Shown: one piece after another, positions 10,483 to 20,309 of the stretch
How positions within the stretch are numbered: position 1 is the stretch's first letter
Layout of the letters: every line of letters begins with the position of its first letter
Origin: Pedobacter sp. SL55
Lineage (GTDB): Bacteria > Bacteroidota > Bacteroidia > Sphingobacteriales > Sphingobacteriaceae
Direction of reading: 5' to 3'
DNA length: 64,000 bases
Assembly: GCF_026625705.1 (NCBI RefSeq)
Contig: NZ_CP113059.1
Location: forward strand, 2,294,001-2,358,000
Notes under the pieces: generated by a model
What the model saw: only the letters and a program-made list of their open reading frames with translations
Told to the model about the DNA's origin: nothing
Database searches by the model: none
Program-made: the position numbers and the translations under genes

Positions 10483-11020
10483 GGTTCGGCATTTTTTCTC
10501 TTTGCTCACTAAGTCTTTCGGTTAATAATTTATTTAAGTCGTCAAATTTATATTTTAAGGTCGTAGAAGTTATAGAAATTGGTGTTCCATACATTTTTAT
10601 ATTTCCTTGCAATATTTTTCGTTTCATTCCGCTTGTTTCTTCTAAAATTTTATTTGGGTCGTTTGTAAAAATTAATAGAAATTTTGTTGACATAATTTGT
10701 TCCGCCTTGATTTCTGTTATGTCATTCCATTTTATTAGTCCAACACTTGAAGCGTTTGTGTTGTCGGTAATTCCATTTTCGTCAACTATTAGTCCTAATT
10801 TTTTGTCGAATAATTTTTTAATACCATAAATACCTAAAATACTAAATAATGTAACACCTATGAAACCAACAATTTTTACCATTTCGGGATTTCGCAAAAA
10901 TGGTGAAACAAATTTGTCTGGATTAATAATAAAAAGTGTCCCAAAAAATACAAAAGAAAAAGCTCCAAAAATTGTTAATGTCAGTTTTGTCTTGCTTAAT
11001 GGAATTTCAACTTTCTTCAT
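10478..11020 (-). CDS. STM3941-family membrane protein
   Basis: 180 residues. Two hydrophobic segments (about 13-32 and 46-66) are followed by a soluble domain beginning KLGLIVDENGITDNT, then GLIKWNDITEI, the layout of the STM3941 family. Function is unknown in the family; a PH-like fold is likely from the strand pattern, which is inference. The stop codon TAA is part of the GCTAAC box of the foldback, and the start is about 57 bp from the other box, so the gene fills the cassette-like unit almost completely. Confidence 0.7.
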   Translation of the reverse strand: MKKVEIPLSKTKLTLTIFGAFSFVFFGTLFIINPDKFVSPFLRNPEMVKIVGFIGVTLFSILGIYGIKKLFDKKLGLIVDENGITDNTNASSVGLIKWNDITEIKAEQIMSTKFLLIFTNDPNKILEETSGMKRKILQGNIKMYGTPISITSTTLKYKFDDLNKLLTERLSEQREKMPNR

Positions 11021-11082
11021 CTATGTGTTAAGTCTTTGTTTGTTGTTGTTTTATTTGCGTCGGTTTTATGCTGACCGCTAAC

Positions 11083-11471
11083 TCTCAAATATACGCAATA
11101 CCCTCCACTTTAGAAATACACAGATATTTGCTTTATTAGTGTTTTAGTGATGTTTTTTTGGTTGTAGCGTTGCGTTTTTTGAGTATGATTTGTTTAAAGA
11201 ATATTCAAAAAACGCAAGTTATTTGTTTATTATTTCGGGGTGTATAGGCAAAAAATTTTCGCCCCAGCTCAATGTTCCATTTGGGATATCAAGCTATTGA
11301 ACTCCCTTGAAAGTTGAAACATAAAGCCCTTGCTCTTTATTTATTTGTTATTCGATCACAAGGAAATCGCTTTTAAAAATCAAATCCCGAAGAGCTCTCC
11401 CAATTTTTGGGGGATGTCATTATTTTTAGAAAGTATTATATTTTTGATTTTGAACCCCGAAGGGGGCTCAA
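11083..11471. other. Gap without a recognisable gene
   Basis: 389 bp of AT-rich sequence between the cassette-like unit and the end of the M13 peptidase. I see no coding frame with a protein-like pattern and no clear terminator with a T run for the peptidase gene. Confidence 0.5.
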
Positions 11472-13525
11472 CTACCAAATGCTTACACGTTCGTTTGCCG
11501 GCACAAAGAGTTTATGATCTTGGGTTACGGAAAACGCATTGTACCAAGCGTCCATGTTTCTCACTACGCCATTCACTCTATATTCTGCAGGCGCATGATA
11601 GTCTCTTAAAGTCGCTCGGTAGGCTTCGGGCGTGTAAAGCGAGCGGCTAACCTGTGCCAATGAAAGAAAATACCGCTGGTCTCCAGTGAAACCATCTAAC
11701 ACAGCTGGGCTTTCCTTGCTTTCTTTTAGATAGAGATGATAGGCATCATAAGCTATGATGGCGCCTGTCAGGTCGCCGATATTCTCCCCGAGTGTTTGTT
11801 TTCCATCCACAAAAAGACCATCTAAGGGAGAAAAAGAACTATATTGTTCAACTAGCTTTGCCGTTCTTATTTGAAAAGATCTACGGGTGCTTTCAGTCCA
11901 CCAGTTTCGCATGTTTCCATTGGCGTCAAATTTTGAACCTTCATCATCGAAGCAGTGCCCCAGTTCGTGCCCTATAATTGCGCCGATTGCCCCAAAGTTT
12001 ACCGCAGCATCTGCATTGGGGTCAAAAAATGGCGGTTGCAGTATGCCTGCAGGAAATTCAATCGAATTATAGAGTTTGCTACTGGTCGCATCCACTGTCT
12101 GTGGAACTTGGTACCATTCTCTACTGGTGTATTTTTTATAGAGTAACGAACGTTCGTAATCCCAATTGGCCCACGCCATATTTCGCTCATTTCCAATTGG
12201 ATCGCTTTTACTGAAATGAACTGTCGAATAATCTCGCCATTGATCTGGGTATCCGATCCTAACGACAACGGCTTTGAGCTTTGCTATAGCCTCATTTCTA
12301 CTAGCGTCGTCTAGCCATTGCAAGGTGTCTAGCCTAGACTCAAATGCCCTAGAAACATAGGCGACCATTTTTGCGATACGATCTTTGTAATCTTCTTTAA
12401 AATAATTTTCCACATACATTTTTCCTATCAGCTGACCCAGTCGATTGTTAACATACAAGATGGATTTCTGTTCCCTGGCAATGTCTTTCTTTATTCCATT
12501 TAGTGTGGCCGAGTAAAAATCAAATTGACTTTTTCGAAGGGTATAAGGCAATAGCGTTGAATGGTTAACTATCCAGTGGAATGCCAGGTAGGATGACCAC
12601 ACTTCTACAGGAGTGGAAGCAAACAATACCGCTTTGGATTTGATTGCCAGATCTGCCTGTAGCACGACTTCCTTTACCTCTGCTACCTGTCGCTCTTCCA
12701 AGAATACTTTCCACGGAAAACCGGGTGCATAAGATTGAAGTTCATTGGTTTGCATCAGGTGAAAATTAATCTTGCTATCTCGCTTTTGAGCCGGGGTCCA
12801 TTGTAGGGCGGCGAGTTTTGTCTCTAGGTCAATGATGTCATCTGCACGTCTCTCTGGATCAGTTATATCAAATAGACGAAACACATCTATCATGTAATCT
12901 CTATAAGCCTTGCGATAGGCGGGATAGGGGCCATCCGATTTTTGATAGTATATAGGTGCGGGCAGGCCAATGCCACTTTCATTAAGTGTCACCAAAAACC
13001 TGCTCCTGTCATTAACATCTGGCTGGGTGCTGATAGCTACAATGCTGAACGATTTTGGATGGGCCATAAATTTAGCTACCTCCCTATGGCTGTTAAGCGA
13101 TAGTATTTGATCGACCTCCCTTTTAATCGAGTTGATACCTAAAGCTTCTAATTGTGCAGTATCGAGATAGCCCTGATATAGTGTTCCGATCTGTTTTAGT
13201 GCGTTTGAGGAAGTTTTTTCATTGGCGAGTACCGTGATCAGGTCGGCTATCCTATCATTTACTATTTTTTTGCTTCGCTATAATTGCTCAGCCCTGAGGC
13301 GCCCGCTGGGATAGTTTTGTTGGTTAGCCATCCATCGTTTACATAGCGATAAAAATCATCTCCCGGCAATATTTTGGTGCTAATCAACTGTGTTTCAATT
13401 CCCCAATTACCAAATAACGCTCTTGTATTTTCAGTAGACTGTGCCTGAACACCAAGGGAGCTAAATACCAAAAGATAGGTAATGATACTTAAAACTGATT
13501 GCTGATACGTATTGATGTATTTCAT
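11472..13525 (-). pseudogene. M13-family metallopeptidase (neprilysin/PepO type), frameshifted
   Basis: A secreted zinc endopeptidase in two pieces. The first 87 residues (13525-13262) have a signal peptide (LSIITYLLVFSSLGVQAQ) and the M13 entry motif PGDDFYRYVNDGW. The frame then stops at a T7 run on the plus strand (13265-13271). One added A on the coding strand reads on as AKKIVNDRIADLI and joins the second piece (to 11472). That piece has GHELGHCFDDEG (HExxH plus the downstream aspartate), ENIGDL with the third zinc ligand, and a C-terminus PANERVSIW, close to the usual family ending. Repaired length is about 684 residues, normal for M13. Sequencing error is as likely as true loss. Confidence 0.88.
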
Positions 13526-14150
13526 GCTTAATGATAATATGGTTTATCTACCCCAGATCAAGTTGTTTGATGTTAAATGTATTAATGCCAAGGAGTTGAG
13601 GGAGCCAATAGCATTGTTTTTCACTCGATATTTATCGTATAGACGCAAGCGAACCTAAAATGTTGCATTCAGTTTTGGGGGTACGAGTGCTCTCGTAAAG
13701 TAGGAGACTTAAAACAAAAAGAGGCATTCATATTAATCTAGCATGTGATGTGGAAAATGTGCTTAACAAAAAGGGCGATGAATTTTTTCTTTTATTTTTT
13801 CGCAATAGAGGTAGATTTAAACAGAGCAATGGTGAAACCTGTTCGCAGGTAACTACCTGTGTTAATTTCTCAGATCAATCTATCTGCAAGATAGCGGCAA
13901 TGTGCTAAGATATTTCGAATAACAAACTTACTAACTCAATTACGGTAATCCCTAGAAATTGGTTAAAATCATACTGTAGCTTGGCATCTTGAAAATCTTT
14001 GTTTGCTACTTATCGTCATCCTCGCGTATGTAGGGATATTAATATGATAAGCCTCAAACTAATTAAATAATTAAGAACTAACAGCCATTTGTAAATTTCA
14101 AAGCGTTCATTTATCTTGCCTTAGCTAAATAACGCTAGCTCCTTTCTGCA
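13526..14150. other. Long gap without a recognisable gene
   Basis: 625 bp between the divergent M13 peptidase and the small secreted protein. It must hold both promoters, but I found no clear TTTG / TAnnTTTG pair. No frame longer than about 35 codons looks like protein. Confidence 0.5.
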
Positions 14151-14615
14151 ATGAAAATACTTTTGGTCTTCCTAACATTTTTATTTGTCTACTTCCCAAA
14201 TTCGTTCCATCAAGATACCCAGTTAAAACTAGACAAAGTTGGAAACATTATTGGTTTGCCTAAACAGTATGGCCCAGCTAAGTTTGATTTGGCTGCAAAA
14301 AGGTTAAGGATTAGAGATAGAGAAGTTGTCTTTCCAAAATGCTTACAATATTACTTCGAGCAACATCAAAATCCAAAGGTGTATCTATCAGCTTCGTGGT
14401 ATCACGAAAAAAGAATTTTGCCCTATTATTTAAATTTTAGGATAGTTGATAAACGTGTAAATTACGAATACGGCATGCTAATTAATTTAGAAACGCTGGA
14501 GCTAATTGAGGTGAGCCAATCTACAACAGAAGGAAATACGATATATAGTCCTAAAATTGAGCTGGGCGAGCAATGCCTGGCAGCTTATAAAAAAGCAGTT
14601 AAGGTAGTGAAGTAA
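14151..14615 (+). CDS. Secreted protein of unknown function
   Basis: 154 residues with an N-terminal signal (ILLVFLTFLFVYFPNS, about residues 3-18). The mature part is basic and tyrosine-rich with alternating strands (YLSASWYHEKRILPYY, VNYEYGMLINLETLEL). No known motif and no cysteine pair. It begins the accessory region and has no close partner. The start is fixed by the signal peptide. Confidence 0.55.
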   Translation: MKILLVFLTFLFVYFPNSFHQDTQLKLDKVGNIIGLPKQYGPAKFDLAAKRLRIRDREVVFPKCLQYYFEQHQNPKVYLSASWYHEKRILPYYLNFRIVDKRVNYEYGMLINLETLELIEVSQSTTEGNTIYSPKIELGEQCLAAYKKAVKVVK

Positions 14616-14988
14616 AGAAACCTTAACAGAAGATCTGCTTTAAATAAGCAACGCAAAGCTGCTATACTGAATTTATTGAAACTAACCCCTTATTTTAGTT
14701 TAAATGTTTGTTTTATAGCGTTTTAAAATACCTGTATGTTGGTATTGCAGTTTGAGCGTGCAGTTCCGAAATTGCAGTATCGAAAATTTCTAGCCATTCC
14801 CATTTTCGTTTTAAGGCGACAAGACCGAAGTATTGCATATAGCATCCAATGCTTATTATTTAGATGTTGTATAAGTATAAATTACGCAAGGAGAGCCGAG
14901 CTTATTGTATCTATTTATTGATGAACGGACAAAGTAAAGGGAAGCCAAAAACTTTAGAGTAGGCATCAAAAAAAAACAAAAAATTATT
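14616..14988. other. Gap without a recognisable gene
   Basis: 373 bp. A 61-codon open frame at 14736-14921 has no protein-like composition and is not called. A small inverted repeat (ATACC/GGTAT) lies near 14728-14744. Nothing else is supported. Confidence 0.45.
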
Positions 14989-15543
14989 ATGGAACAAATC
15001 AAGTTTAGTGTCATCACTGAAAATGGTATGGATGAACAGTGGTTAACGGTAGAAACTACAGGAGAAACAAAAGAACAAGTTATTGTTGACAAAGGTTTTC
15101 AAGAGCATTTTGAAAATATAATTCAAGAGAAAGCAGTAAATTTTTTTGATGCCAATAAGGTTTGTATTAAAACCACCATTACCGCTATTGAGCATCCATT
15201 CCAATTTAAAACAGAAATAGATGATATTATCGTAAGCATACCGATGAACGGTACAATTAGAACAGCAGGCAGACCAAGAGTGTATCGTAGAAGTGTGACT
15301 TATAAAGTATATGCGGAAGTTTGTTATCCTTTGGATCTGTTGCTAACAAACGTAGAAAAGTGTTCAAAACAAGGCGCAATTGCAGCGACGGTAGCAGCGG
15401 TTTCAGGAAATTTCGCAGCCGCTACAGTAGCGTTTCAAACCGCATTTCTTGCCTGCATGGTGTTGTCTGATGTAAGCCATGCAAATCAAATTGATATCAG
15501 AGTAGCAAGCGAAACTGAACATGGGCGTTGGATACCCGTTTAA
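14989..15543 (+). CDS. Unknown protein with a small-residue hydrophobic helix
   Basis: 184 residues, no signal peptide. The first 120 residues are soluble and mixed strand/helix, including a basic RTAGRPRVYRRSVTYKVY segment. Residues about 128-160 (AIAATVAAVSGNFAAATVAF and beyond) are an alanine-rich hydrophobic stretch with few large side chains, as in pore-forming or bacteriocin-like helices. The C-terminus is polar. I do not recognise the family. An A-rich sequence precedes the ATG, as is usual in this phylum. Confidence 0.5.
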   Translation: MEQIKFSVITENGMDEQWLTVETTGETKEQVIVDKGFQEHFENIIQEKAVNFFDANKVCIKTTITAIEHPFQFKTEIDDIIVSIPMNGTIRTAGRPRVYRRSVTYKVYAEVCYPLDLLLTNVEKCSKQGAIAATVAAVSGNFAAATVAFQTAFLACMVLSDVSHANQIDIRVASETEHGRWIPV

Positions 15544-16021
15544 TGATCTATTGATTAATATTCAAATTGCTGTATAGCGTAGATGTTTTCTGCCAAATAA
15601 GAGATGGTTTGAAATAATAAAATTAATAATAGCAACAACTTTAAAGATCGGAGCTAGGTACTTCTAAAATGGAAGTACTTAATTCTGCTCTTATTTGCTA
15701 AATTTCAGTTCTCTACCGGCTTAAGCGATTTGGCCAGCGCAAGCATAAGTGCAACGGCGCTTGCAGTTTATTTATTAACTTGATTTAAGTCGGATATATT
15801 GAATATGATGTAGCATGATCACCAGCAAAATGCTGGCGCTAGAGGGGGGTGTTTAAGGACAACTATGCCAGCGGTTTAACAAAAATCTGCTGTTTAACTT
15901 GTCTTTAATTGATTTTTTAACCCCACGTTTCAGTCACTCACAACTGAGGCGTTCGATTCCTTACTTCGAAAGTAGATAATAACAATTTAAAAAACAAGTC
16001 GAACAATAAAAAATACATACG
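15544..16021. other. Gap with a small hairpin, no gene
   Basis: 478 bp. GTACTTC and GAAGTAC form a 7-bp stem with a 7-bp loop around 15658-15678, without a T run. The rest shows no convincing coding frame. Confidence 0.4.
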
Positions 16022-16354
16022 GTGTATTTCAACAAACCAAAAAACAAGCTTTTTCACAACGAGACCGATAACAATTACTTGTTAACTACTGAGGGAACAC
16101 TAAAAACTACCAATTGCCCATACTGTAAAACGGGTAAATTGGTAATGAGACAAAAGCCGTCAAGTAGCCAGCCATTTCTGGGCTGCACGCATTACCCTAA
16201 TTGTAGCCAAACATTTAGCATAGCAATTGTGGATGACAAAATGCTATGCACAAGTTGCAAAAGTGGTTTTATGACAAAGAAAAAAGGACCATATAGTAAC
16301 TTTTTAGGGCGCACAAATTATCCTAAATGTAAGAATATGAAAACATTGAAGTGA
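16022..16354 (+). CDS. Orphan protein with two topoisomerase-type C4 zinc fingers
   Basis: 110 residues from a GTG start. Two zinc fingers of the kind found at the C-termini of topoisomerase I and some helicases: CPYCKTGKL...GCTHYPNC (about residues 37-62) and CTSCKSGFM...YPKC (about 77-103). In the second finger the GC of the first copy is replaced by GR, so it may have lost one ligand. Standing alone, it may be the detached 3' end of a helicase or nuclease gene. It would bind DNA if folded. No operon partner; the ATPase genes start 240 bp later. Confidence 0.55.
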   Translation: MYFNKPKNKLFHNETDNNYLLTTEGTLKTTNCPYCKTGKLVMRQKPSSSQPFLGCTHYPNCSQTFSIAIVDDKMLCTSCKSGFMTKKKGPYSNFLGRTNYPKCKNMKTLK

Positions 16355-16515
16355 TGCTAAATGAAGACGGGATTAAGTAGGCTTATGGTAACCTGTTTCC
16401 TGGCACTACTTCCCCTAAATAACCGTGATTCAATTTATTGTCGTGTTACGGATGTAGCCAATTTTGTAAATGATGGCCATACGGATGACAGCACTCGCTG
16501 CAATGAAAGCAGTAT

Positions 16516-16591
16516 TTGACAATAAATATTTTGTTAAAAATTTTGACAATAGATTTATTGTCATTATATTTGACAACAAATTTATTGTTAA
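16516..16591 (+). repeat. Three 27-bp tandem repeats, each a palindrome (operator-like)
   Basis: Copies begin with TTGAC at 16516, 16543 and 16570, exactly 27 bp apart. The middle copy holds TGACAATA and TATTGTCA as perfect arms; the other two are imperfect versions. Because 27 is a multiple of three, the upstream in-frame sequence reads as a repeated FDNxFIV peptide, which explains the apparent longer N-terminus of the next gene. Placement over the promoter points to a repressor site. Confidence 0.7.
16542..16572 (+). promoter_or_regulatory. Bacteroidota promoter of the ATPase operon
   Basis: TTTG at 16542-16545, a 19-bp spacer, then TATATTTG at 16565-16572: an exact match to TTTG / TAnnTTTG. 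The middle palindrome fills the spacer and the third one covers the expected transcription start, about 14-20 bp before the ATG at 16593. Confidence 0.7.
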
Positions 16592-16592
16592 G

Positions 16593-17762
16593 ATGAGAAA
16601 CAGTTTAGGTAATCCAGCAAGAGGAGAAGCTTTTTATCCAAGAATAAAAGAGATTGCTAGGATATATAGGGTGCTAAGAAGCGGTGTAAGTATTTATTTA
16701 TCGGCGCCTCGAAGAGTTGGAAAGACTTCTATATTAAGGCATATAGAAGAACAGCCTGAGGAAAATTTTTATTTCGTTTATGTTATAACTGAATCTATCG
16801 ATGATTCGAACGATTTTTTTAAAGCAATCTTTGATGCGTTGCTGAAAAGCGATGCTATAGTTGGAATCTTTAAGTTATCGCAATATCTGTCTGAGGGGCT
16901 AGAGGCAGTGTTAGCAAGGGTTAAAAAAGTTTACAATGTAGAGTTACAGGGAAGGGAAGAGCCTGATTATTTTGAGCTGCTAATTGAGGTATTAGGTAAG
17001 GTGAAAAAAGAAGTTGGTAGTTTGGTGATTCAAATAGACGAATTTCCACAAACTATACAGAATATAGTGGCTAAATCTGGTGTTGAAGTTGCAGAAAAAT
17101 TTATTCAAAGAAACAGAGAACTGCGCCATCATGATAATGTGACTGGTAATATTCAGTTTATATATACAGGTTCCCTATCTCTTTTTCCAATAGTTGAGCA
17201 GGTTACTCAACTTACTGCAATAAACGATTTGCGTACGGTTGAAGTTAGTGGGCTAACTGAAAATGAAGGTAAAGATTTTCTGCAAAAACTATTGGCAGAA
17301 GAAGGACTTTCCCTGAAAGAGGAAGAATTGACTTATGTGATGGCAAAACTGAAATGGCTTATTCCATTCCATTTGCAGCTCATAGCGCAAGAATTAATAG
17401 AAGTGTTTGAAGCTAATAATGGTGTCGAGTTAGATAAAAATGCTGTAGATAAGGCGTTTGATCAAGTGGTGCACGTACGAAATAGGCCTCAATTTGAGCC
17501 GTACTTTTCGCGGTTGACAAGTCTATTTAAAGATGAAGAATATGCTTTTGTTATGGATGTGCTCAAGCACGTAGCATTAAACAATACTATTGACGAGAAT
17601 GAGCTGAACGACTATGCCGTAAAGCATAACGTAGTAGAAAAACAACGTGTTAAAAATGTACTTGAAGGAGATGGTTATTTATATTATAGTCAACAAGATA
17701 CGGTTTATTATTATACCTCCCCAATATTGCAAATGTGGTGTAAGCAGCATATATGCAGATAA
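16593..17762 (+). CDS. P-loop ATPase of the MNS/STAND-like (ATPase_2) type
   Basis: 389 residues from the ATG at 16593; the in-frame codons upstream are operator repeats, not protein. Walker A is APRRVGKTS (residues 38-46), Walker B LVIQIDEFP (D149/E150), and a sensor-like IQFIYTGS follows near residue 190. The C-terminal 130 residues look like a winged helix, ending in SPILQMWCKQ. These ATPases usually act as regulatory switches rather than motors. The next gene starts 12 bp on, also a P-loop ATPase, so the two are surely cotranscribed. No other enzyme domain is fused. Role unknown; the neighbourhood suggests phage defence or stress sensing, which is inference. Confidence 0.8.
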   Translation: MRNSLGNPARGEAFYPRIKEIARIYRVLRSGVSIYLSAPRRVGKTSILRHIEEQPEENFYFVYVITESIDDSNDFFKAIFDALLKSDAIVGIFKLSQYLSEGLEAVLARVKKVYNVELQGREEPDYFELLIEVLGKVKKEVGSLVIQIDEFPQTIQNIVAKSGVEVAEKFIQRNRELRHHDNVTGNIQFIYTGSLSLFPIVEQVTQLTAINDLRTVEVSGLTENEGKDFLQKLLAEEGLSLKEEELTYVMAKLKWLIPFHLQLIAQELIEVFEANNGVELDKNAVDKAFDQVVHVRNRPQFEPYFSRLTSLFKDEEYAFVMDVLKHVALNNTIDENELNDYAVKHNVVEKQRVKNVLEGDGYLYYSQQDTVYYYTSPILQMWCKQHICR

Positions 17763-17774
17763 AAATTAATTGAA

Positions 17775-20309
17775 ATGGCGAATACAACACTATATAATCC
17801 GGCAAGCTTAAATAAGGAAGACCTTATTTCTAGCTTTGTGGTACGAACTAAAACTTTTGAGAAAATATATAAGGATATAAAGGGTAGTGATATGCATTAT
17901 CCAGAAAAACACTATATCATACAAGGCCAGCGAGGCATGGGTAAGACCACTCTTTTGCTGAGATTAAAGTATGAGGTAGAAAAAGATGATAAGCTAAATA
18001 AATGGCTAATACCTGTTTTTTTTAACGAAGAAACTTATGATGTTAATTCATTGGCTGGTTTGTGGGAAAAACTATTAAAGTATTTAGATGAATATTTTGA
18101 AACAAATGGCAAGTATTACGATTATACAGAACAATTCGTTGATGCTGTAGATTATGAGAAGAAATGTTTTGATTATTTCATCGAAGTATTAAGAAAGAAT
18201 AAGAAAAAACTGGTATTATTCTTTGATAATTTTGGAGAGCTATTTCTAGACAATTTACGCGATAAAGAAAAGCGAAGATTAAGAGAAATCTTAATGGACT
18301 GCAATGATATTAGGATTATAGGGGCCTCTGCCGTTGTAATTAACGACCTGCACGATTACTCGCAACCGTTTTATGAGTTTTTTCAGATCATACGTCTTGA
18401 AGGCTTAACAAAAGACGAAACTTTTGAATTGATTGGAAAGTTGCAGGAAAGCTGTGAAGAAGATAGGAAAATTGACTTAAAAAGGAGCAAGGGCAAAATA
18501 GATACCTTGTCAATTCTTACGGGCGGTGTTATACGTACCATTATGATGCTTTATCAGGTGTTGCTTGACGATAAGGATGGTTCGGCATTGGAAGATTTGG
18601 AAAAAGTTCTGGATAAAGCTACACCGTTGTATAAACATCGAATAGAAGATCTGCCGCTACAGCAAAGAAGAATAGTTGATGTAATTGCTAAAAAATGGGA
18701 TGCGGTGAGCGCTAAAGAAATCGCTAGCGAAATTCGAGAGGACGGCAAAAACATTGCAACTAAGGTTGTTTCTGCACAGTTGAATCAGCTAGAGAAAAAT
18801 AATATTGTAGAGAAAAAAGAAACCAACACAAAAAATCATCTATACCAATTAAGAGAGCGTTTCTTTAATATTTGGTATTTAATGCGAAATGGAGATAGAA
18901 GGGATAAAAGAAGGGTAGCTTGGCTTACTAGGTTTCTGGAGATATGGTATGCCGATCGGGATGAGCTTTCTAGTTTTGTTTTAAATCATGTAAAACTGTT
19001 AAAAACGGGTAATTATAAGCCGAATGCGGCTTTGATGATACTTGATGCATTGGCTGATATCGGTAAGATAGAATTGGATAAGATGGAGGTTTTGTACGAT
19101 GAAACAAAAGCTATTTTAAACGAAGATTTACAAAAGCAATTACCTAGTATTACAAAATGGAGAAGTAAAAAAATTCTTGAGCTGATTAAGACTAAAGAAT
19201 TCGAGTTAGCAATTGATTATGCTAACAGAATTGAAGACAATGATTTACTTAAAATTAAACATTTGTTATTAATCTATTCGTATACAAAAGATAAAGAAGG
19301 TTTAAGGATTAAAGACGTTCTTAATACAATTAATTTAAATACTAAATTTAAAAAAGAAGATATTTTATCATTAATTCCATTTTATGCACTTGTTGATGCA
19401 TATAGTGATATCGTTGATATTGCAAAGAATTATAGTGACGAAGAAAAAAATGAAGTTTACGAATTTTTGGCTCATGCTTACTTCATGACTGGGGATGAGG
19501 AGAATGTTCGGAAATATGTTTTGCTCAGCCTAAAAAATGGAAGAAAAGTAGCGATTAACATTTTATTAAAGTCTTACCATGATGAAGATCAGATTATAGC
19601 TGCATTTAAAGAAGGTATTTCAATGGATAGTGAAATGAAATATCTGCTACTTGATTACTTATTTGAAAAGGGATTTAATATTAAAGCTGTTGAAATTGGA
19701 AATAGTGTCTTAAATACAATTGATAGTAAGGTGGTAAAAAAGTCATTTAAGCTGTCTTTTTATGAATTGATTTACACTAGCTCCGTAAATGCGAAAGGTG
19801 ATCTAATATTAAATACAGATTTAGAAACTTTACAAAAATTGTACAAGTTATATGAGGGGGAAAGAACTTCTGCTATTAAATATGTGCAAGTATTCTTACT
19901 GCAATCGTATTTAGAGGATACACTTGAGCATTTAAGCGATATAGAGAGATTGGTCGATGATATTGAAAAGATAGGTGATATACCTGCGCTAGCGCTTAAC
20001 GCACATGCGTTTACAGTTGTAGGAAAATTTACTCAAGCGATAGGTTTAATAGATCGAATAGTGAAAGATTCTAAATCTGAGATATATGAATTAAATCCGG
20101 TATTCTTAGAGCTGCTTGTTAAGAAGCAAAATTATATATTATTGGATATTCTAAATAAACATACACAGCTAAAAGATATATTTAAACCAACCTATTATGC
20201 TTTGATGACATTGCTCAAAGAGCAATTCCCCAATGAAATTATAAAAATGGGCGAAGAGTTAAAAGAGCCAGTAAAGGAGATACTAAAAAAAGTAGAGCAA
20301 ATGCGATAA
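17775..20309 (+). CDS. Large STAND-like ATPase with helical-repeat C-terminus
   Basis: 844 residues. Walker A is GQRGMGKTT (51-59); the Walker B strand is KLVLFFDNFGELF (about 145-157), with asparagine after the aspartate instead of the usual glutamate. A winged-helix part follows (about 295-370) and ends in RFFNIWYLMRNG. From about residue 400 to the end the sequence is regular helical hairpins like TPR or similar repeats, which in STAND proteins serve as the sensor. It is the second gene of a two-gene operon. Base composition is markedly AT-rich compared with the housekeeping genes. Function not known. Confidence 0.78.
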   Translation: MANTTLYNPASLNKEDLISSFVVRTKTFEKIYKDIKGSDMHYPEKHYIIQGQRGMGKTTLLLRLKYEVEKDDKLNKWLIPVFFNEETYDVNSLAGLWEKLLKYLDEYFETNGKYYDYTEQFVDAVDYEKKCFDYFIEVLRKNKKKLVLFFDNFGELFLDNLRDKEKRRLREILMDCNDIRIIGASAVVINDLHDYSQPFYEFFQIIRLEGLTKDETFELIGKLQESCEEDRKIDLKRSKGKIDTLSILTGGVIRTIMMLYQVLLDDKDGSALEDLEKVLDKATPLYKHRIEDLPLQQRRIVDVIAKKWDAVSAKEIASEIREDGKNIATKVVSAQLNQLEKNNIVEKKETNTKNHLYQLRERFFNIWYLMRNGDRRDKRRVAWLTRFLEIWYADRDELSSFVLNHVKLLKTGNYKPNAALMILDALADIGKIELDKMEVLYDETKAILNEDLQKQLPSITKWRSKKILELIKTKEFELAIDYANRIEDNDLLKIKHLLLIYSYTKDKEGLRIKDVLNTINLNTKFKKEDILSLIPFYALVDAYSDIVDIAKNYSDEEKNEVYEFLAHAYFMTGDEENVRKYVLLSLKNGRKVAINILLKSYHDEDQIIAAFKEGISMDSEMKYLLLDYLFEKGFNIKAVEIGNSVLNTIDSKVVKKSFKLSFYELIYTSSVNAKGDLILNTDLETLQKLYKLYEGERTSAIKYVQVFLLQSYLEDTLEHLSDIERLVDDIEKIGDIPALALNAHAFTVVGKFTQAIGLIDRIVKDSKSEIYELNPVFLELLVKKQNYILLDILNKHTQLKDIFKPTYYALMTLLKEQFPNEIIKMGEELKEPVKEILKKVEQMR

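Larger units (their letters stand above)
10353..11082 (-). mobile_element. Cassette-like unit carrying one gene
   Basis: On the minus strand GTTAGC occurs at 11077-11082, just before the gene, and again at 10353-10358, after the foldback. The unit between the two boxes is about 724 bp and holds one gene in the direction expected for an integron cassette. No integrase and no second cassette are in the window. The body of the gene is much more AT-rich than the boxes. Confidence 0.4.

Noticed and set aside
14736..14921. 61-codon plus-strand frame
   Set aside because: No start context, no composition signal, and no relation to neighbours.
15945..15975. A stretch GTTCGATTCC that looks like a tRNA T arm
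   Set aside because: The neighbouring bases do not pair as a T stem, and no acceptor, D or anticodon arm is found around it.
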